Assembly (NCBI RefSeq): GCF_021245725.1
Contig: NZ_JAJGSX010000018.1
Span: forward strand, 80,828-144,827
Direction: 5' to 3'
Length of the DNA stretch: 64,000 nt
From: Pseudonocardia sp. TRM90224
GTDB taxonomy: Bacteria; Actinomycetota; Actinomycetes; Mycobacteriales; Pseudonocardiaceae
Numbering within the stretch: the stretch's first letter is position 1; each line of letters begins with the position of its first letter. The position numbers and the translations under genes are program-made. Positions 56,872 to 64,000 of this stretch are shown here, piece by piece. Under the pieces are notes generated by a model that was not told the origin of the DNA, made no database searches, and saw nothing but the letters and a program-made list of their open reading frames with translations.

Positions 56872-57776
56872 CCGCCCGCGAAGCGGTGCGCGCAGGCACC
56901 GGGCGCGCCGACACCGGCCGGCCGTGGTCGTCGTCCGGGTTCTGGTTCGTGGCGCCGTTCGGTGTGCTCTTCGTGGCGTTCCTGGCGTTCCCGCTGCTCT
57001 ACGGCCTGTGGATGAGCTTCACCGGGGAGAGCCTCACCGGGCGCGGCGGCCTGGTCGGGCTGGACAACTACGTGGAGGCGTTCACCGACCCGCTGGTCTG
57101 GACCACTCTGCTCAACACGCTGTGGTTCACGGTGATCAGTACGGTGCCGCTGGTCGTCATCGCGCTGGTGATGGCGCTGCTCGTCGATCTCGGCCTGCCG
57201 GGGCGGTGGCTGTGGCGCCTCGCGTTCTTCGCGCCGTACCTGCTGCCGGTGGCGGCGGTGGCGCTGCTCTGGCAGTTCCTCTACCAGCCGGAGCTCGGGC
57301 TGATCAACAACTTCCTCGCCGGCTTCGGCGCGGCGGCCGTGCCGTGGCTGACCACCAAGGGCGTCGCCATGGCCGCGGTGGCAGCGACCACCGTCTGGTG
57401 GACGGTCGGGTTCAACTTCCTGCTGCTGCTCGCCGGCCTGCAGGCGATCCCGCAGCAGCTGTATGAGGCAGCTGCGCTCGACGGTGCGGGCGGGTGGCGC
57501 CAGACGTGGTCGGTGACGCTGCCCCAGCTGCGCCGCACGCTCGTGCTGGTGGCGGTGCTGCAGGTGCTGGCGTCGCTGAAGGTGTTCGACCAGATCTACC
57601 TGATGACCACCGGCGGGCCGGACGACTCGACGCGCTCGGTGATCCAGTACATCTACGACACCGGCTTCACCGGCTACCGGCTCGGCTACGCCTCCGCCAT
57701 CGCCTACGTGTTCTTCGTGGTCATCGCGGTGATCTCCGTCGCGCAGCTGCGGCTGCTGCGGAACAGGGAGGGATGA
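56868..57776 (+). CDS. carbohydrate ABC transporter permease (MalF type), arabinan module
   Basis: 302 aa, six membrane helices starting at about residue 26 (WFVAPFGVLFVAFLAFPLLY). EAA loop: YEAAALDGAGGWRQTWSVTLP. ATG overlaps the binding-protein stop (ATGA). It pairs with the permease at 57778. The ATPase is absent and is presumably a shared MsiK-type protein. Confidence 0.9.
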   Translation: MTAREAVRAGTGRADTGRPWSSSGFWFVAPFGVLFVAFLAFPLLYGLWMSFTGESLTGRGGLVGLDNYVEAFTDPLVWTTLLNTLWFTVISTVPLVVIALVMALLVDLGLPGRWLWRLAFFAPYLLPVAAVALLWQFLYQPELGLINNFLAGFGAAAVPWLTTKGVAMAAVAATTVWWTVGFNFLLLLAGLQAIPQQLYEAAALDGAGGWRQTWSVTLPQLRRTLVLVAVLQVLASLKVFDQIYLMTTGGPDDSTRSVIQYIYDTGFTGYRLGYASAIAYVFFVVIAVISVAQLRLLRNREG

Positions 57777-57777
57777 G

Positions 57778-58677
57778 ATGGCAGCCCCGACGCTGACCCC
57801 ACCGCGGCAGGCCACCCGCGTCGCCGAGCGGCGGCGCAGCGCGCCGACGGCCCGTCCTCGGGTGCCGCGGGCCATCGCGTTCGTCGCGCTCGCGCTCATG
57901 GCCGCACTCTGGCTGCTCCCGCTCGCGTGGGCGCTCGTCACCTCGCTCAAGTCGGAGACCGACGCCGCCGCGGTGCCGGCGACGTTCCTGCCGGAGAGCG
58001 GATTCACCTTCGAGAGCTACGCGAACCTGTTCGCCGCCGGGGACGTCGTGACGTGGCTGGTCAACAGCCTCGTCGTCGCCACGCTGGTGACGGTGCTGAC
58101 GGTGGCCGTATCCGCAATGGCGGGCTACGGCTTCTCGCGCACGCTGTTCCGCGGGCGGCGGTGCATGTACGCGGTGACGATCGCCGCGATCGTCGTCCCA
58201 CCGCAGATCCTGATCGTGCCGCTGTTCCGGGAGATGCTCGCCCTGAACCTCGTCGACACCCTCGCGGGCATCATCGCGCCGCAGGTCGTGGCGCCGGTGA
58301 TGGTCTACATCCTGAAGAAGTTCTTCGACGCCGTGCCGCTGGAGCTGGAGGAGGCGGCACGCATCGACGGCGCCGGGCCGTGGCGGATCTTCTGGACGAT
58401 CGTGCTGCCGCTCTCCCGGCCCGTCGTCGCGGCGGTGTCGATCTTCGTGTTCATCGCCGCGTGGAACAACTTCCTCTGGCCGTTCGTGGTGACCACCGAC
58501 GCCGAGCTGATGACGCTGCCCGTCGGGCTCGCGATCGTGAAGAGCCCCGCCGGGCTCCAGTGGGCGCTGACGATGGCCGGTGTCGTCATCGCCGCGCTGC
58601 CGCTGCTGATCGTGTTCATGCTGTTCCAGCGCCAGATCGTGCGCAGCGTCGCGACGACCGGCCTGGGCGGCCAATAG
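57778..58677 (+). CDS. carbohydrate ABC transporter permease (MalG type), arabinan module
   Basis: 299 aa. Long charged N-terminus (about 30 residues with RVAERRRSAPTARPR) and six helices from about residue 33. EAA loop: LEEAARIDGAGPWRIFWTIVLP. The ATG follows the upstream stop by 1 nt and has GGGATGAG before it. It completes the heterodimeric channel with the protein at 56868. Confidence 0.9.
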   Translation: MAAPTLTPPRQATRVAERRRSAPTARPRVPRAIAFVALALMAALWLLPLAWALVTSLKSETDAAAVPATFLPESGFTFESYANLFAAGDVVTWLVNSLVVATLVTVLTVAVSAMAGYGFSRTLFRGRRCMYAVTIAAIVVPPQILIVPLFREMLALNLVDTLAGIIAPQVVAPVMVYILKKFFDAVPLELEEAARIDGAGPWRIFWTIVLPLSRPVVAAVSIFVFIAAWNNFLWPFVVTTDAELMTLPVGLAIVKSPAGLQWALTMAGVVIAALPLLIVFMLFQRQIVRSVATTGLGGQ

Positions 58678-58686
58678 GATCCCCCG

Positions 58687-59715
58687 GTGCCCGTGACCTT
58701 GAGGGACGTCGCCGACCACGCCGGGGTCTCGGTCAAGACCGTCTCGAACGTCGTCAACGGGTTCCGGCACGTCAGCCCGGACACCAGGGCCCGCGTGCAG
58801 GAGGCGCTCGACCGGCTCGGCTACCAGGTCAACCTGTCGGCCCGCAGCCTGCGCGCGGGGCGCACCGGGATCATCGCGCTCGCCGTGCCCGAGCTGCGCC
58901 AGTCGTCGTACTTCTCCGAGCTGGCCGGTGCCGTGATGCAGCACGCCGAGGAGCGCGGCCTGGTCGTCCTGATCGAGCAGACCCTGCAGAGCCGGCAACG
59001 CGAGCTCGACGTGCTCTCCGGCGCGCGCAACCGGCTCGTCGACGGAGTGATCTTCAGCCCGCTGGAGCTGGGCCCCGACGACCTCGCGACCGCACCGGCC
59101 GGCCTGCCGATCGTGCTGCTGGGCGAGCGGGTGGCGGCCGGTGGACCGCTCGACCACGTCTCGATCGACAACGTCGCGGCCGCGCGGGAGGCGGTGACGC
59201 ACCTGCTGCGGATCGGGCGGCGGCGGATCGCGGCGATCGGGCTGCACCCCGACGAGCGCATCGGCACCGCGGAGCAGCGCTTCCGCGGCTACGCCGAGGC
59301 GCTGACCGGCGCCGGGCTGCCGCTGCGGCGTGAGCTGCTCGGCGACACCGGGCCGTGGCACCGCGAGAACGGCGCGGCGTGCATGCGGGCGTTGCTCGCC
59401 CGCGACCCGCGGCCCGACGCGGTGTTCTGCTTCAACGACATGCTCGCCGTCGGGGCGCTGCGCGAGCTGCTGCGCTCGGGCGTCCGGGTGCCGGAGGACG
59501 TCGCGCTGGTCGGGTTCGACGACGTCGAGGAGGCGCGGTTCAGCACCCCGAGCCTCACGACCGTCGCGCCCGACCTCGACGGCGTCGCGCGCGCCGCCGT
59601 CGGGCTGCTGCAGAGCCGGATCAGCGGCGACCGCCCACCGGGCGCGCCGCACACCGTCACGCGGCAGCACCGCCTCGTCGTCCGGGAGTCGACCGTCGGC
59701 CTCCCCCGCCCCTGA
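58687..59715 (+). CDS. LacI-family transcriptional regulator of the arabinan module
   Basis: 342 aa. N-terminal LacI HTH: TLRDVADHAGVSVKTVSNVV, followed by the hinge helix (LGYQVNLSARSLRAG). The sensor domain has IALAVPELRQSSYFSEL, DGVIFSPLEL, RIGRRRIAAIGL, FCFNDMLAVGALREL and VALVGFDDVEEARF. GTG start 9 nt after the permease stop. It should bind the 24-bp palindrome at 55532 and be released by an arabinose-containing sugar. A palindromic element overlaps its stop. Confidence 0.93.
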   Translation: MPVTLRDVADHAGVSVKTVSNVVNGFRHVSPDTRARVQEALDRLGYQVNLSARSLRAGRTGIIALAVPELRQSSYFSELAGAVMQHAEERGLVVLIEQTLQSRQRELDVLSGARNRLVDGVIFSPLELGPDDLATAPAGLPIVLLGERVAAGGPLDHVSIDNVAAAREAVTHLLRIGRRRIAAIGLHPDERIGTAEQRFRGYAEALTGAGLPLRRELLGDTGPWHRENGAACMRALLARDPRPDAVFCFNDMLAVGALRELLRSGVRVPEDVALVGFDDVEEARFSTPSLTTVAPDLDGVARAAVGLLQSRISGDRPPGAPHTVTRQHRLVVRESTVGLPRP

Positions 59716-59784
59716 AGTTCCCCACCGTTTTGTGCACTTGCGCGCCGATTTGGCGCGCGGATGCACAAAACGGTGGGGAACTTC
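59714..59784. repeat. palindromic element, CCCCACCGTTTTG family, subtype B (copy 8)
   Basis: 71 bp between the convergent lacI and ispD genes, overlapping the stop codons of both. Inner arms GTGCACTTGCGCGCC and GGCGCGCGGATGCAC, the exact reverse of copy 2 including its mismatches. Confidence 0.9.
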
Positions 59785-60518
59785 TACGGGCGGTCGGCCA
59801 TCACGTGTTCCGCCCGCTCCAGGTCGCCGGCGTAGGTGATCTTGAAGTTGCGCTCGTCGCCCGGTACCCAGCGCACGTGCACGTCGGGGGCGAAGCGGGC
59901 GATGCAGGACGCCGTGTCGGTGCCGGCGAAGCCGACCCGCGCGGCCTCCTCGTACGCGGCGAGCAACCGGTCGGCGACGAACGCCTGCGGCGTCTGCACC
60001 GCGACGAGCCCGGCCGGCGCCGGCCCGGCGAGCCCCAGGCCGTCGGCGGTCACCGCGACGACGTCATCGCGGCGCAGCCCCGGCACCGCCCCGCCGTGGG
60101 TCCGCGCGGCCGTGAGCACCGCGTCGACCAGCGGCGCGTCGGCCATGGGTCGCGCGCCGTCGTGGATGAGCACGACGTCGATCCCGCCCTCGTCGATCCG
60201 GGCCCCCTCGATCCGGCTCGCGAGCTTGCGCAGCCCCGCCAGCTCCGACTCCTGACGGGTCGCGCCGCCGGTCACTATCTCGACGCCGGGACAGGCCGCG
60301 TCGACGGCCGCGCGCAGCGCCTCGTCGACGTGCGGGTCGCCCTCGCGCACGACGAGCACAACCGGCCCGACATCGGGGTGCTGCGCCATCGCCACGAGCG
60401 ACCACACGATGACCATGCGCCCGGCGAGCGGCAGGTAGACCTTGTTGCGCGCGGCACCCAGCCGGGTGCCGCTGCCCCCCGCGAGCACGATCGCGGCGGC
60501 ATGCGCGGAGAGGGACAC
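59784..60518 (-). CDS. ispD: 2-C-methyl-D-erythritol 4-phosphate cytidylyltransferase (IspD) or related sugar cytidylyltransferase
   Basis: 244 aa. The CTP site is IVLAGGSGTRLGAARNKVYLPLAG, where Gly-rich loop, Arg and Lys are in place. Further motifs: GGATRQESELAGL, LIHDGARPMAD, AVQTPQAF and ERNFKITYAGDLERAE. It makes CDP-methylerythritol in the non-mevalonate isoprenoid route. It stands alone without IspF. The usual TDDAS motif is GTDTASCI here, so a second cytidylyltransferase with another substrate cannot be excluded. GTG 60518 is the best start, though no good ribosome-binding site is visible. Confidence 0.82.
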   Translation of the reverse strand: MSLSAHAAAIVLAGGSGTRLGAARNKVYLPLAGRMVIVWSLVAMAQHPDVGPVVLVVREGDPHVDEALRAAVDAACPGVEIVTGGATRQESELAGLRKLASRIEGARIDEGGIDVVLIHDGARPMADAPLVDAVLTAARTHGGAVPGLRRDDVVAVTADGLGLAGPAPAGLVAVQTPQAFVADRLLAAYEEAARVGFAGTDTASCIARFAPDVHVRWVPGDERNFKITYAGDLERAEHVMADRP

Positions 60519-60587
60519 ACACGACAGTCTGCATGCATACAGGTGGTGGGTCGGACGCCTCCCGCCAACGATCCGTATCGTCGAAGG

Positions 60588-61490
60588 ATGAGCGCGTCCC
60601 GATGGAACGTCGCCGACATGCCGGCGCAGGACGGCCGCTCGGTGGTCATCACCGGCGCGAACAGCGGTCTCGGGCTGGTCGCCGCCCACGAGCTGGCCGC
60701 CGCGGGCGCCCATGTCGTGATGGCGTGCCGCAACGTGGAGAAGGGCGAGGCGGCGGCCGCGACCGTCGACGGCTCCGTCGAGGTCCGCCAGCTCGACCTC
60801 GCCGATCTCGGCTCGGTGCACAAGTTCGCCGATTCGATCACCACGCCCATCGACGTGCTGGTCAACAACGCCGGCGTGATGGCGGTGCCACTGGGCCGCA
60901 CCGTCGACGGCTTCGAGACCCACCTCGGGACGAACCACCTCGGCCACTTCGCGCTCACCGGCTTGCTCCTCGACCGGGTGCGAGATCGGGTTGTCACCCT
61001 GACGAGTGCGCTTCACCGGATCGGGCGAATCCGGCTCGACGACCTCAACTGGGAACACCGGCGGTACGAACGGTGGTCGGCGTACAGCCGCTCGAAGCTC
61101 GCGAACCTGATGTTCGCCTACACGCTCCAGCGCAGGCTCGTCGCCGCGGGTTCGACGCTGCGCTCGATGGCGGCGCATCCCGGATATTCGGCGACGAACC
61201 TGCAGTCGAATTCGCCGGTTCGCGCGGAATTGCTGTTCATGTCCTTCATGAACCGATTCATCAGCCAGCCCGCGGCGGCCGGCGCGCTGCCGCTCCTGCA
61301 CGCCGCGACCGTCACCGACCTGCCCGGCGGCTCCTTCATCGGGCCCGATGGACCGGGCGAGGCATGGGGTCGTCCGCGACCGGTCGGGTCGAGCGCCCAG
61401 TCACACGACCGTGACCTGCAAGAGGGACTCTGGAGGGAATCCGAGTCGCTCACAGGGATCACCATCGATGTCGCCCATACGCGTAACTGA
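60588..61490 (+). CDS. SDR-family oxidoreductase (retinol-dehydrogenase/protochlorophyllide-reductase-like)
   Basis: 300 aa. Cofactor loop VITGANSGLGLVAA, VMACRNVEKGEAAA (Arg indicates NADPH), VLVNNAGVM, GTNHLGHFALT, Ser in VTLTSALHR, and YSRSKLANLMF. This opening and TNHLGHFALT are typical of the RDH-like SDRs that are common in actinomycetes. Its substrate is unknown. It diverges from ispD with a 69-bp gap. ATG 60588 follows GAAGG closely. Confidence 0.88.
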   Translation: MSASRWNVADMPAQDGRSVVITGANSGLGLVAAHELAAAGAHVVMACRNVEKGEAAAATVDGSVEVRQLDLADLGSVHKFADSITTPIDVLVNNAGVMAVPLGRTVDGFETHLGTNHLGHFALTGLLLDRVRDRVVTLTSALHRIGRIRLDDLNWEHRRYERWSAYSRSKLANLMFAYTLQRRLVAAGSTLRSMAAHPGYSATNLQSNSPVRAELLFMSFMNRFISQPAAAGALPLLHAATVTDLPGGSFIGPDGPGEAWGRPRPVGSSAQSHDRDLQEGLWRESESLTGITIDVAHTRN

Positions 61491-61530
61491 CGGGCCACGG
61501 CATAGTAATGATCGTCACTCGCAGTAGGCT

Positions 61531-61554
61531 CCGACCGGTTTCATCGCCGGTCGG
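61531..61554 (+). terminator. perfect hairpin between the SDR and LCP genes
   Basis: CCGACCGG-N8-CCGGTCGG, 8-bp perfect stem, 41 bp after the SDR stop and 31 bp before the LCP start. The downstream CTGTTTC has a few T residues. It may be a terminator or a leader hairpin of the LCP gene. Confidence 0.45.
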
Positions 61555-61584
61555 CGTCTGTTTCGGAGCAGTGGAGGGCAATCG

Positions 61585-63768
61585 GTGAGCGGGGGAGAAA
61601 GCGACGGCACACGTGCCGGTCGCCGTCGTCCCCCCACCGGGCAGCCGCAGGAGCCGTGGCCGCGGCGCGCCGAGCGCGAGCAGGGTCCCGGCCAGCAGCG
61701 GACGGCACGCGTGCGGGCGGTGAACGACCGGCGCCCGGCGGGCGAGCCGCGCGGCAGCGGTGGCCGGCCCAACAACCGCCGTCCCGTCGAGCCTCCGGCC
61801 GAGCCGATGACCAGCGCGTTCCGCGCGACGCCCACCGAACGCGCCGAGCCGCCCGCCGAGCCGATGACGAGCGCGTTCCGCGCGGCGCCCACGCAACGGG
61901 GCGAGCCGAGCACCACCGCGATCCCCCAGGTCGGCAAGCGCGGCCGGGCCGCCAAGCCCGAGGTGGAGGCGGCGAACACCACGGCGCTGCGCCAGGTCCC
62001 CGCCCGGCGCCGGCCGGGCGCGCGCCCCGGCCGCGACGACGAGGCCAGCACCAACAAGATCCCGAAGGTCCGCGAGCCCGTCGACCAGGACCCGCCGACC
62101 AGGCCCGTCGGGCCCACCCCGCCGCGCCGCGGCGGCATCGGCGACACCCGCAACCACGACGAGCGGCACACCGCGGAGACCGAGCGGATCGAGCCGACCG
62201 ATGCGGAGATCGTCGAGGAGCCGGCGCTCGACGACGGCTACGGCGATTACGACGACTACGGCGATTACGACGAACCCGTTGAGCCGGCGCAGCGCCGCAC
62301 GGCCCGCCGCGGGCCGGAGCGCTCGCTCGGCCGCGCGTTGATCGCCACCGCCGCCGCCACCGTCGCGCCCGGCGCCGGCCACCTGCTGCTGCACCGCCGC
62401 CGCACCGGCGCGGTGATCCTCGGCGTGTTCCTGCTGGTCGTCGTCTCGGTCGTGCTGCTCGTCATGACGGCCGACCGCACGACGCTGCTGGAGAACGCGC
62501 TCTCGACCCGCGTACTGGTGCTCGCCACCGTCGGCGCCCTGATCGCCGCCATCTCGTGGATGGCGGTCATCGTGCGGACCTACGTGCTGGCGCGCCCGCG
62601 CGGTCTCGGCCTGGCCAGGCAGGCGATCGGCGTGGGTGTCGTGGCGGCGCTCTGCATGGTGATCGCGGCACCGTTCGGCTTCGGGGCGAACCTCGCCAAC
62701 TCGCAGCGCAGCCTGCTCGACACGCTCTTCACCGGCGGTGGAGGCACCGACGCCGCCGAGGCGATCGCGAAACCGCGCCTCAACATCCTGCTCGTCGGCA
62801 GCGACGCGGGCCCGGACCGCCGGGGCGCCCGCACCGACACGATGATGGTCGCGAGCCTCGACACGAAGACCGGGCGCACCACGCTGTTCTCGCTGCCGCG
62901 CAACATCGAGCGCGCGCAGTTCCCGGAGAACACCCCGATGGGTGAGAAGTTCCCCGACGGGTTCCGCGAAAAGGGCAACCCGGGCGCGGGCGACTACTTC
63001 CTCAACGCCGTCTACGCGTGGGGCCGCGACCACCCCCAGGACACGCCGCAGGGCCCGACGCAGGACCCCGGTCTGAACCTCCTGCACCAGTCGATCGAGA
63101 CGATGCTCGGCCTGAAGCTCGACTACTTCATCGAGGTCGACATGCACGGCTTCGAGTCGATCATCGACGCGGTCGGCGGCGTGACGCTCGACGTCGGGCC
63201 CGAGCGGCTGGCCATCGGCGGCATCGGACCGCACGGCGAGAAGATCAAGCCGACCGGGTACATCGAGCCGGGCGTGCAGAAGCTCGACGGGCGGCTCGCG
63301 CTGGCGTTCGCGCGAGCCCGCACCAACTCGTCCGACTACGCGCGCATGGGCCGCCAACGCTGCCTCCTGCAGACCCTGCTGACGCAGAAGAGCCCGGCCG
63401 ACATCCTGACGAACTTCCAGGCCGTCGCCGCCGCCACGAAGAACAGCGTCTCCACCAACATCCCGCAGCAGGTGCTGCCGGCGCTGGTGTCGCTGGCCGG
63501 CAAGGACAGCGTGGCGCTGGAGAGCGTGTCGTTCGACCCGTCGCTGCCGGACCCCGACCAGGACGACGGCCACTTCAACACCGGCGACCCGAACTTCGAC
63601 CTGATGCGCAAGGTCGTCCAGGACACCGTCAGCGGGCGCCCCGCCGCACCGCCGCCCACCGCGAGCACCCCGACGCAGCGGCCGACGACGTCGGCGAAGC
63701 CGAGCTCGACCGAAACCCCCGAGCCGAGCTCCACGGCCCCGACGTCCCTGGCCGCCGCCTGCGGCTGA
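61585..63768 (+). CDS. LytR-CpsA-Psr (LCP) family cell-wall glycopolymer ligase
   Basis: 727 aa. A long charged, disordered cytoplasmic N-terminus (residues 1-245) contains a duplicated block (PPAEPMTSAFRA twice) and an Asp/Tyr-rich stretch (GYGDYDDYGDYDEP). Three membrane helices follow (about 273-293, 309-330, 349-367), then the extracellular LCP domain from about 398: LNILLVGSDAGPDRRGARTD, FSLPRNIE and ALAFARARTNSSDYARMGRQ, carrying the Arg and Asp that bind the polyprenyl pyrophosphate. The tail is Ser/Thr/Pro-rich. LCP proteins attach arabinogalactan or other polymers to peptidoglycan. Single-helix LCPs are more usual. Start GTG 61585 after GAGGG. Confidence 0.92.
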   Translation: MSGGESDGTRAGRRRPPTGQPQEPWPRRAEREQGPGQQRTARVRAVNDRRPAGEPRGSGGRPNNRRPVEPPAEPMTSAFRATPTERAEPPAEPMTSAFRAAPTQRGEPSTTAIPQVGKRGRAAKPEVEAANTTALRQVPARRRPGARPGRDDEASTNKIPKVREPVDQDPPTRPVGPTPPRRGGIGDTRNHDERHTAETERIEPTDAEIVEEPALDDGYGDYDDYGDYDEPVEPAQRRTARRGPERSLGRALIATAAATVAPGAGHLLLHRRRTGAVILGVFLLVVVSVVLLVMTADRTTLLENALSTRVLVLATVGALIAAISWMAVIVRTYVLARPRGLGLARQAIGVGVVAALCMVIAAPFGFGANLANSQRSLLDTLFTGGGGTDAAEAIAKPRLNILLVGSDAGPDRRGARTDTMMVASLDTKTGRTTLFSLPRNIERAQFPENTPMGEKFPDGFREKGNPGAGDYFLNAVYAWGRDHPQDTPQGPTQDPGLNLLHQSIETMLGLKLDYFIEVDMHGFESIIDAVGGVTLDVGPERLAIGGIGPHGEKIKPTGYIEPGVQKLDGRLALAFARARTNSSDYARMGRQRCLLQTLLTQKSPADILTNFQAVAAATKNSVSTNIPQQVLPALVSLAGKDSVALESVSFDPSLPDPDQDDGHFNTGDPNFDLMRKVVQDTVSGRPAAPPPTASTPTQRPTTSAKPSSTETPEPSSTAPTSLAAACG

Positions 63769-63831
63769 GAGCGGACGCCACGCCCGAGACTCCGCGCACG
63801 CGCGGTAGCGATATGTGCGTTCTGCACACGT

Positions 63832-63877
63832 GGGCAGGAAAGCCACTTTCCTGCCCTGTGAGGGCAGGAAAAAGTGG
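63832..63877. repeat. compound palindrome, GGGCAGGAAAG family (copy 2, truncated)
   Basis: Identical to the copy at 20121 through GGGCAGGAAAGCCACTTTCC and the following GCCCTGTGAGGGCAGGAAA, but then reads AAGTGGGTGACG instead of continuing the stem. The second hairpin is lost from about 63872, where a mobile element seems to begin. Confidence 0.7.
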
Positions 63878-64000
63878 GTGACGTCCCCAGGAGTGGTGTA
63901 ACTCCACTTCGCGGAGGCTCTGCGGTTCAGATCATGCCGTGATCAGCGCGGGTGTGGCTAGGTTGCGGTCGGTGGGGCGGGCGGTGAGCAGAGTCATGGT
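63872..64000 (-). mobile_element. possible end of an insertion sequence (IS256-like), running off the window
   Basis: The palindrome at 63832 is cut at this point. Inward from it the minus strand reads TGGAGTTACACCACTCCTGG then GGACGTCACC. From memory this resembles the terminal repeats of actinobacterial IS256-family elements. A short reading frame follows (see next entry). This is inference from pattern only; the rest of the element is outside the window. Confidence 0.35.
63932..64000 (-). CDS. C-terminal 22 codons of an unidentified protein, possibly a transposase
   Basis: The minus strand has an open frame from the right edge ending TLLTARPTDRNLATPALITA then TGA at 63934-63932. Length and position fit the tail of a transposase that ends just inside an insertion-sequence terminal repeat. 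Twenty-two residues are too few to identify a family. Confidence 0.25.
   Translation of the reverse strand, partial: TMTLLTARPTDRNLATPALITA

Noticed and set aside
16048..59784. CRISPR array or phage att sites
   Set aside because: The repeats are single or paired, palindromic, separated by kilobases and have no spacers, cas genes or integrase. They do not form an array.
16048..59784. Plain intrinsic terminators only
   Set aside because: Position fits, but the conserved internal mismatches, the three subtypes and the lack of T runs are not expected from simple convergent evolution of terminators. A terminating role remains possible.
1..64000. tRNA or rRNA genes
   Set aside because: No cloverleaf-like or rRNA-like segments were recognised in the intergenic gaps, which are mostly under 200 bp. 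A tRNA scan would be decisive.

Overview
The window is 64 kb of very GC-rich DNA. It has GTG and TTG starts, many ATGA/GTGA stop-start overlaps, a DivIVA-type polar protein, an IdeR-type iron box, a mycofactocin-coupled dehydrogenase and a PknG/GlnX/GlnH module. This points to a free-living, metabolically broad actinomycete, most likely of the Pseudonocardiales; the genus is an inference. About 60 protein genes can be supported. I see no rRNA, tRNA, CRISPR array, polyketide or peptide synthetase, or phage genes.

Region 1 (1-16 kb) is oxidative catabolism and efflux. A cytochrome P450 and an MFS pump face a TetR gene across two matching palindromes. A nine-gene, almost gap-free operon (11694 down to 3477) encodes an MFS importer, an LLM flavin oxidoreductase, a P450, a NuoF-like flavoprotein, a ferredoxin, a SnoaL-fold protein, a DUF1028 protein, an M20 amidohydrolase and an amidino-hydrolase. 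A TetR gene is divergent from it. A second group (15199 to 12314) holds a Rieske oxygenase, an alpha/beta hydrolase and a second copy of the amidino-hydrolase. Together they look like a pathway that oxidises an organic compound and then hydrolyses amide and guanidino groups.

Region 2 (16-23 kb) is mixed: a DivIVA-like coiled-coil protein, an acyl-CoA dehydrogenase without a usual start codon, a PhoX-type phosphatase, a mycofactocin-type SDR, an amidase, and a siderophore-interacting reductase under an IdeR-like box.

Region 3 (23-44 kb) is sugar catabolism in three adjoining modules. First is an amino-sugar importer (NgcEFG-like) with a SIS protein, an RpiR regulator and an N-acetylglucosamine-type kinase. 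Second is the non-phosphorylating L-fucose route: dehydrogenase, lactonase, dehydratase and keto-deoxy-fuconate dehydrogenase, with a ribose-type ABC importer and a GntR regulator whose probable operator, ACATCnGATGT, recurs at four promoters. Third is a module that fits breakdown of N-acetyl-D-glucosaminate, the monomer of C1-oxidised chitin: D-aminoacylase, PLP deaminase/dehydratase, 2-keto-3-deoxygluconate kinase, KDPG aldolase, RidA and an IclR regulator.

Region 4 (44-53 kb) is a signalling module: a coiled-coil protein, a PknG-like kinase, a PP2C phosphatase, a VWA protein and an FHA protein in one operon, convergent with glnH-glnX. Region 5 (53-64 kb) holds an NmrA-type protein, an arabinan module (GH51 arabinofuranosidase, ABC importer, LacI regulator), IspD, an SDR and an LCP cell-wall ligase. 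The window ends in what looks like the edge of an insertion sequence.

The clearest unexplained signal is a family of eight palindromic elements of about 70 bp, built on CCCCACCGTTTTG...CAAAACGGTGGGG. All sit within a few bases of stop codons and seven of eight lie between convergent genes. They fall into three subtypes whose stem mismatches are conserved and which occur in both orientations. A second palindrome family has two copies.
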